Assembly: GCA_947856675.1 (NCBI GenBank)
Contig: CANUCM010000038.1
Coordinates: 1 to 18,337, forward strand
From: an uncultured Clostridia bacterium
Lineage (GTDB): Bacteria > Bacillota > Clostridia > Oscillospirales > Butyricicoccaceae
Length of the DNA stretch: 18,337 bases
Direction: 5' to 3'
The translations under genes and the position numbers were made by a program. Under the pieces are notes generated by a model, which was not told the DNA's origin, ran no database searches, and worked only from the letters and a program-made list of their open reading frames with translations. Shown here one piece after another: positions 13,284 through 18,337 of this stretch; within the stretch, counting starts at the first letter, position 1, and each line of letters starts with the position of its first letter.

Positions 13284-15887
13284 TCAGCACTCCTTTGCGC
13301 GCGCCGCCAACTCATACAGCAGCCCAAGCGCCTCTATCGGCGTCAGGGTATCGGGCTGCAGAGTTTTCAGCTTTTCCAGCAGCTCCTCGCCTGCATAACT
13401 CCCCAGCGATACCTGCATTTCCTCCGGTGCCGCAGCTCTGGGCGCCGGTGCAGGCGGCTGGTGTTCAATGGTCCTGAGCACTTCCTTTGCCCTGCGGATC
13501 ACGCTGTCCGGCAGGCCGGCCAGTTTTCCCACTTCAATCCCGTAGCTGTCGCCTGCCGCTCCGCGGACAATCTTTTTGATAAAAATAATTTCATCGCCGC
13601 GTTTTTTGACGACAATATTATAGTTTTTTACCCCCGGAACGCTGTTTTCCAGCTCGCAAAGTTCATGGTAGTGCGTCGCAAACAATGTTTTTGCGCCCAG
13701 CTTCTTTTTATCCGCCACATATTCCAATACCGCGCGCGCAATGGCCATCCCATCAAATGTGGACGTTCCCCGGCCGATTTCATCCAGAATCAGCAGGCTG
13801 TGTGAAGTCGCGTGCTTCAGTATATCGGAAACTTCGCTCATTTCCACCATAAAGGTGGAGCGCCCCGATGACAAATCATCCGATGCGCCGATTCTTGTAA
13901 AAATCCTGTCACACACGCCAAGGCTGGCCGATGCCGCCGGCACATAGCTGCCGCACTGCGCCATAATGACAATCAAAGCCACCTGGCGCATATACGTTGA
14001 TTTTCCCGCCATATTGGGCCCGGTGATAATGGCTACCCGGTTTTCTCCGTTGTCCAGCAGCGCATCATTTGGCACAAACAAACTGTCTTTCAGCATGCGT
14101 TCCACCACGGCATGGCGCCCGTCGCGAATTTCAATGCGATCCGAATTGTCAAGCTCCGGCCTGCAGTAGCCGTATGCGGCTGCTGCCTGGGCAAACGCAG
14201 CATACACATCTGCGCACGCAAGCGCATGCGACGCCTGCTGCACACGGCTCGCCTGCTGTGCAATGCTCTCGCGTACCCGGGTAAAAATTTCGTATTCCAG
14301 CGCGGTTACACGCTCGCTGGCCGAAAGAATTTCTCCCTCGAGCGCCTTCAGCTCCTGCGTAATATACCGTTCGCAGTTGGTCAGTGTTTGTTTGCGTATG
14401 TAGCTTTCCGGCGCCTGCTGCGTATACGACTTGCTGATTTCAATGTAATAGCCGAACACTTTGTTATAGCCCACCTTGAGCGTCTTAATCCCGGTGCGCT
14501 CTTTTTCCGTTCGTTCGATTTCGCTGACCCGCGCCGTACCGCCGTTCAAAAGGCCGCGCAGAGCGTCCACATCCTCACTGAAGCCCTCACGAATGACCTC
14601 CCCTTCCCGTACGGAGAACGGAGGGGCTTCTGCAATGGCCGCGTCAATCAGCTGTGCAATATCGCTCAAATCGCCCATTTGTTCTGCCAGTGCGCGCAGG
14701 GTTTTGGACGGACTTTGCTGCAAAATCTGCTGGATTTCCGGAAGACGGCAGCACACCTGCCACAGCGCACGCAAATCCCGCCCGTTTGCCGTACCGTAGA
14801 CAATGCGGCCTATAATCCGCTCCACATCGTACACACCGCTCAGGCAGCTCTGCAGTTTATCCCTCATCATGGAGTCGGAAACCAGCGCCCCCACGGCATT
14901 CTGGCGCCGCTGAATGGCCGGGACACTGACAAGGGGCTTTTCCAGCCACTGGCGTATCAGCCGCGCACCCATGGCGCACTTGGTCTTGTCCAGCACCCAC
15001 AGCAAAGAACCCCGCTTGTCCCCGGATGCCAGCGACGCGGTGATCTCCAGGTTGCGGCGCGCCGTAAGATCCAGTTCCATAAACTGTCCCTGACTGTAAA
15101 CATCCAGCCGGTTGATATGGGAAAGCTCGCTTTTTTGCGTCTCATGGAGATAGGACAGCAGGCCGCCCACAGAGCTTTCCATCCATGGATATTCAAGGGC
15201 CCGCTCCAGCGCCGGAGTGCAATCGGCAAACTGCCGCTGCATATTTTTGCGGGCCTGCGTATTTTCAAACCGATCATCCCGGCTTTTTTCCACATGACAG
15301 CCGAGTTTTTCCGTGACAAAAGAAAGCAGCTCTTCCGCCTGTGCCGCCTGCTCCGAAAGCAGTACTTCGCTGGGCGAAAACCTGCCCAGCTCGCACAAAA
15401 CCTGCCGGAGCGCGTCCTGCCCCTTCGCCTGGGTGGCAAACACTTCACCCGTCGACATGTCACAGAAGCAAACGCCCCATCCTTCCCCGCCGAAATACAC
15501 CGCACCGATGAAATTGTTGCGCTTTTCATCCAGCATGGAGCTTTCCATGACCGTACCCGGCGTGATGATGCGAACCACCTCGCGCCGCACCAGCCCTTTT
15601 GCCTTGGCGGGATCTTCCGTCTGCTCACAAATGGCCACCTTATATCCTTTTGCAATCAGGCGTCCGATATAAGATTCCGCGCTGTGATACGGCACTCCGC
15701 ACATGGGCGCCCGCTCTTCCTGCCCGCAGTCCCGCCCCGTCAGCGTCAAATCCAGCTCTTTTGACACCAGTTTGGCATCATCATAAAACATTTCATAAAA
15801 ATCGCCAAGCCGGTACATCAGGATATAATCCTGATACTGATCCTTTATTTCGAAATATTGCTTCATCATCGGGGTGAGTTCCGCCAT
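13284..15887 (-). CDS. mutS: DNA mismatch repair protein MutS
   Basis: Mismatch-recognition ATPase, 867 residues, standard for bacterial MutS1. The mismatch-reading Phe-x-Glu is F30-Y31-E32 in LGDFYEMFYDDA, followed by the connector and lever/clamp regions. The ATPase domain has Walker A GPNMAGKST from residue 623, Walker B LLILDEIGRGTSTFDG with Asp702-Glu703, and ATHYHEL. The C-terminal helix-turn-helix region reads SYGIEVGKLAGLPDSVIRRA, and the tail EALGLLYELAARAKE is typical of bacterial MutS. ATG 15885-15887 has GGGAG/AAGGA upstream and lies 21 nt after miaB. The stop is 1 nt before mutL, so the pair is almost certainly made together. Confidence 0.98.
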   Translation of the reverse strand: MAELTPMMKQYFEIKDQYQDYILMYRLGDFYEMFYDDAKLVSKELDLTLTGRDCGQEERAPMCGVPYHSAESYIGRLIAKGYKVAICEQTEDPAKAKGLVRREVVRIITPGTVMESSMLDEKRNNFIGAVYFGGEGWGVCFCDMSTGEVFATQAKGQDALRQVLCELGRFSPSEVLLSEQAAQAEELLSFVTEKLGCHVEKSRDDRFENTQARKNMQRQFADCTPALERALEYPWMESSVGGLLSYLHETQKSELSHINRLDVYSQGQFMELDLTARRNLEITASLASGDKRGSLLWVLDKTKCAMGARLIRQWLEKPLVSVPAIQRRQNAVGALVSDSMMRDKLQSCLSGVYDVERIIGRIVYGTANGRDLRALWQVCCRLPEIQQILQQSPSKTLRALAEQMGDLSDIAQLIDAAIAEAPPFSVREGEVIREGFSEDVDALRGLLNGGTARVSEIERTEKERTGIKTLKVGYNKVFGYYIEISKSYTQQAPESYIRKQTLTNCERYITQELKALEGEILSASERVTALEYEIFTRVRESIAQQASRVQQASHALACADVYAAFAQAAAAYGYCRPELDNSDRIEIRDGRHAVVERMLKDSLFVPNDALLDNGENRVAIITGPNMAGKSTYMRQVALIVIMAQCGSYVPAASASLGVCDRIFTRIGASDDLSSGRSTFMVEMSEVSDILKHATSHSLLILDEIGRGTSTFDGMAIARAVLEYVADKKKLGAKTLFATHYHELCELENSVPGVKNYNIVVKKRGDEIIFIKKIVRGAAGDSYGIEVGKLAGLPDSVIRRAKEVLRTIEHQPPAPAPRAAAPEEMQVSLGSYAGEELLEKLKTLQPDTLTPIEALGLLYELAARAKEC

Positions 15888-15908
15888 AGTCCTTACTCCC
15901 TTTTGCCG

Positions 15909-17330
15909 TTAACCCTCAAGATTTGCAAATAACGCCCAGGTCGAGCTTTTCTCTATTTTCACATCAGCCCATCGCCCGATATTTTCCGGGCTTCCCCGCA
16001 GCAGCACAAGCTGGAATCCATCCGTTCGTGCCGTCAGCGGATATTTGGGATCTTCTGACAGACCGTCAACCAGAACCCGCAGGGTTTTACCTGCGAATTT
16101 GGCATTTTCTTCTCTGGATATGCGGTTTTGCACATCCAGAAGCCTGTCAAACCACCGCTGCTTTTCTTCGCGGGAAATCGGATCCGGCATGCCGGCCGCC
16201 CGGGTTCCGCCCCGGCGTGAATAAATAAACGTAAACAAAGAATGAAACCGCACTTTTTCAATCAGCTCAATGGTTTTCTCAAAGTCTTCTTCCGTTTCCC
16301 CGGGAAATCCTACAATAATATCGCTGGTAAAAGTGATTTGCGGCATCAGCGACCGCGCATATTCCACAAGGCTCAGATAGTGCTCCGCTGTGTACCGCCG
16401 GTTCATCGCCTCCAGCACCCGGTCGCTTCCCGACTGCACCGGCAGGTGGATGCACTTGCACACCTTGTTGCAGCGCGCCATGACCTCAAGCAGCTTTTTT
16501 GAGCAGTCCTTCGGATGGCTCGTCATAAAACGAATGCGGAAATCCCCCGGCTGCGCCGCAAGCGCCTCCAAAAGCTCTGGAAAATCCGGTCCGTCTTCCC
16601 CGCCGTCATAGGAGTTGACGTTTTGCCCAAGCAGGGTTATGTCTTTATATCCCTGGGCGAGCAGCGTGCGAAAATCCGAAAGAATTGCCTCAAACCGGCG
16701 GCTGCGTTCCCTGCCGCGCACATACGGAACAATGCAGTATGAGCAAAAATTGTTGCAGCCATACATGATGGACAGCCAGGCGCGCACCCCTTCTTTCCGC
16801 ACCGGGGCAACGCCTTCAAGAATTACGCCCTGCTCATCGCCGGAAATGTCAAATACCCGGCGACCGCGGCTGATTTTGTCATACAACAGCTCGGGAAAAC
16901 GTGCCAGAGCATGCGTTCCAAACACCAAATCCACATAAGGATAGCTCTTTTTGATTTTCTCAACCACGGAATCCTGCTGCGCCATGCAGCCGCACACCGC
17001 AAGAAGGAAATCCGGGTTTTCCCTCTTGATATGGGACAGCTCTCCCAGATTTCCAAATACGCGCATCTCCGCGTGTTCGCGAATGGCACAGGTATTTAAA
17101 ATCGTGAGATCGCTTTGAGCCGGATTCTCCGTAAAACCAAAACCCATTTGCTGCAGCATTCCGCGAATCAGCTCTGTATCCGCCTCGTTCTGCTGACAGC
17201 CGTAGGTTTTCGTGCAGGCCAGCGGCCGCACCCCCTGCTTTTTTTGATGCAGCAGCTGCGCAATACGTTCACAATATTCCTTTTGTCTGCGAAGTTCCTG
17301 TTCACTGACTTCATTTCGGGGCTTATTCAT
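15909..17330 (-). CDS. miaB: tRNA-2-methylthio-N6-dimethylallyladenosine synthase MiaB
   Basis: Radical-SAM methylthiotransferase that converts i6A37 to ms2i6A37 in tRNA, using two 4Fe-4S clusters; 473 residues. The N-terminal UPF0004 domain supplies cluster cysteines in TYGCQQNEAD (Cys45), LNTCAIREHAE and CGCMAQQ. The radical-SAM motif is MYGCNNFCSYCIVPY with Cys192, Cys196 and Cys199 (CxxxCxxC). HLPVQSGSDRVLEAMNRRYT and DIIVGFPGETEEDF are typical of MiaB, and a C-terminal TRAM domain ends the protein. An N-terminal extension of about 35 residues precedes the core, as in other Bacillota MiaB. ATG 17328-17330 has GGAGG 5 nt upstream and a good promoter, making miaB the first gene of the eleven-gene minus-strand unit. 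Confidence 0.97.
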   Translation of the reverse strand: MNKPRNEVSEQELRRQKEYCERIAQLLHQKKQGVRPLACTKTYGCQQNEADTELIRGMLQQMGFGFTENPAQSDLTILNTCAIREHAEMRVFGNLGELSHIKRENPDFLLAVCGCMAQQDSVVEKIKKSYPYVDLVFGTHALARFPELLYDKISRGRRVFDISGDEQGVILEGVAPVRKEGVRAWLSIMYGCNNFCSYCIVPYVRGRERSRRFEAILSDFRTLLAQGYKDITLLGQNVNSYDGGEDGPDFPELLEALAAQPGDFRIRFMTSHPKDCSKKLLEVMARCNKVCKCIHLPVQSGSDRVLEAMNRRYTAEHYLSLVEYARSLMPQITFTSDIIVGFPGETEEDFEKTIELIEKVRFHSLFTFIYSRRGGTRAAGMPDPISREEKQRWFDRLLDVQNRISREENAKFAGKTLRVLVDGLSEDPKYPLTARTDGFQLVLLRGSPENIGRWADVKIEKSSTWALFANLEG

Positions 17331-17360
17331 AGTTCCTCCAACATTTAAACACTTCTATAT

Positions 17361-17389
17361 ATTGTAGCACAAATCAGAACATTACGCAA
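17361..17389 (-). promoter_or_regulatory. Promoter of the miaB-mutSL-...-ileS unit (extended -10)
   Basis: On the minus strand, TTGCGT (17384-17389) is followed after exactly 17 nt by TACAAT (17361-17366), which is preceded by TGC, forming an extended -10. It lies between the upstream terminator and miaB. Transcription would start near 17354, leaving a leader of about 24 nt ahead of the miaB ATG. Confidence 0.78.
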
Positions 17390-17409
17390 TTTAACATTTT
17401 TTCGTGCGC

Positions 17410-17442
17410 AAAAAAGCCCTCTGCAGATGTCTGCAGAGGGCT
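17410..17442 (-). terminator. Terminator of the solute-binding protein gene
   Basis: A 12-bp perfect stem pairs 17415-17426 with 17431-17442 around a 4-nt loop. Read on the minus strand it is followed by six T (17410-17415, overlapping the last pair). It lies 33 nt beyond the stop of the solute-binding protein gene and upstream of the miaB promoter, separating the two units. Confidence 0.92.
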
Positions 17443-17475
17443 GAAACAGTCCGCCGGTCTTCCGGAGGTAGCGAT

Positions 17476-18337
17476 TTATTTCCAGGACCAGTTATATACA
17501 AAATAGGGATAGCTGGAGTCGGGGTGCACAACGCAGTTGAGATCCTTGTTCCAGGCAAACATCTGATTTTTGTGGAACAGCGGAATGTCCACGGCGTCTT
17601 CCGTGACGATGGAAATAATCTCGCCATACAGCTCAAGACGCTTATCCGAATCGCTTTCGCCTTCGGCCTGGGCAAACAGCTCATCCACCGTGGGATTGGA
17701 ATAGCGGCTATAGTTGGCCGAACCGATGCCGCTGGTGGTGTACTGACGGGAAGCGTAGGCAAAGTCGGTCGAGAAACCCTGGCCGCCGCTGCACAAATCG
17801 TAATTGCCGGCAATCGCCTCTGCAACCATGGCCGTGGAGTCCATACCGACCAGCTCGACGGTGCAGCCCAGCTCCATAATGCTCGACTGGAACACGACGG
17901 CGCACTTGTCATGATAAGAGCCCGCAACCGTATAATATGTGCCAAGATCCACTCCGTCGGGATAGCCCGCCTGCGTCAGAAGCTCTTTGGCCTTCTCCAG
18001 ATCGTACGGATACTGCACGGCATAGTCATAATTGACGCCGAAGCAGGTCTCGTTGCCCTGCAGCCACGCCGGCTCGGCATAGCCTTCGAACGCAACCTGG
18101 CACATGGTCTCACGATCGGTCGCATAGTTCAGGGCCTGACGAACCTCCTTGCTGTTGAAGGGTTCGCGCTCGTGGTTGATGTAGATCAGCGCTGTGTGCT
18201 TTGTCGGAGTGGAAGCAAAGGAGTAAAGATCAGGCTGGGACGAGATCTCCAGGTACTGGCTGGCCGGGCACATAATATGATCAACTTCGCCGGACATGTA
18301 AGCAACAGCCGCAGTGGTGTCGTCGGTGATAATGGTG
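17476..18337 (-). CDS. ABC transporter family 5 extracellular solute-binding protein, C-terminal part
   Basis: C-terminal 286 or so residues of an OppA/DppA-type (SBP_bac_5) lipoprotein that captures peptides, nickel or similar ligands for an ABC importer at the outer face of the membrane. The frame is open to the window edge, so the start, signal peptide and N-terminal lobe are missing. Family hallmarks are NSKEVRQALNYATDRETMCQ, the downstream YDLEKAKELLTQAGYPDG, and the late MELGCTVELVGMDSTAM lobe, with a C-terminal WNKDLNCVVHPDS. The ligand cannot be inferred from this part. The frame ends at TAA 17476-17478 and a strong terminator follows, so it is not co-transcribed with miaB. Any permease or ATPase genes would have to lie beyond the right edge. 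Confidence 0.93.
   Translation of the reverse strand, partial: TIITDDTTAAVAYMSGEVDHIMCPASQYLEISSQPDLYSFASTPTKHTALIYINHEREPFNSKEVRQALNYATDRETMCQVAFEGYAEPAWLQGNETCFGVNYDYAVQYPYDLEKAKELLTQAGYPDGVDLGTYYTVAGSYHDKCAVVFQSSIMELGCTVELVGMDSTAMVAEAIAGNYDLCSGGQGFSTDFAYASRQYTTSGIGSANYSRYSNPTVDELFAQAEGESDSDKRLELYGEIISIVTEDAVDIPLFHKNQMFAWNKDLNCVVHPDSSYPYFVYNWSWK

Noticed and set aside
13283..13327. Longer mutL start 15 codons upstream
   Set aside because: It would overlap mutS by 44 nt, lacks a good ribosome binding site, and adds residues before the standard MAKIVRL start.
14112..15764. 550-codon open frame on the plus strand opposite mutS
   Set aside because: Antisense shadow of a fully conserved gene, with no family motif.
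1..18337. Mobile element, phage, CRISPR or defence island
   Set aside because: No transposase, integrase, repeat array or long terminal repeats seen. Gene content is core housekeeping with consistent composition.

Overview
The window is ordinary bacterial core genome, most likely from a GC-richer member of the class Clostridia (Bacillota). I infer this from gene content and order: a divIVA-sepF-ylmE-ylmG block beside ileS, a miaB-mutS-mutL-miaA-hfq block, an endonuclease-type MutL with no MutH, strong AGGAGG-like ribosome binding sites, and several TTG or GTG starts. No tRNA, rRNA, CRISPR array, insertion sequence or phage gene is visible. No interval longer than about 150 bases lacks a gene.

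Layout. Positions 1-618 (+) hold the 3' part of an OGG1-type 8-oxoguanine DNA glycosylase cut by the window edge. A good extended -10 promoter (619-648) starts just after its stop and drives a three-gene plus-strand unit: guaB (IMP dehydrogenase), a HAD-family phosphatase, and a SagB/ThcOx-type nitroreductase-fold protein. This unit meets the long minus-strand unit head-on at two back-to-back hairpin terminators (3620-3685).

From 17330 down to 3704 the minus strand carries eleven closely packed genes: miaB, mutS, mutL, miaA, hfq, a HlyD-like membrane adaptor gene, a ylmE/yggS-type PLP-binding protein gene, sepF, a yggT/ylmG family gene, divIVA and ileS. Several junctions are coupled (ATGA overlap at mutL/miaA, 1-nt gaps at mutS/mutL and hlyD/ylmE). 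There is a convincing promoter ahead of miaB, a possible extra one ahead of hfq, and a terminator after ileS. Upstream of miaB, the minus-strand 3' part of a family 5 extracellular solute-binding protein gene ends in its own terminator (17410-17442).

How the genes fit together. MutS and MutL are the mismatch-repair pair. MiaA and MiaB act in sequence on A37 of tRNAs reading UNN codons. Hfq binds RNA. SepF, DivIVA, YlmG and YlmE belong to the division and growth-site cluster known from Gram-positive bacteria, and ileS closes it as in Bacillus. The array therefore looks like two well-known Bacillota blocks joined through a HlyD-like gene, with ylmD and ylmH missing. I see no strong case for a new biological system. 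The points most worth a second look are the structured spacer before hlyD, the hairpin where ylmH would be expected, the HlyD-like gene inside the division cluster, and the stand-alone SagB-type protein.
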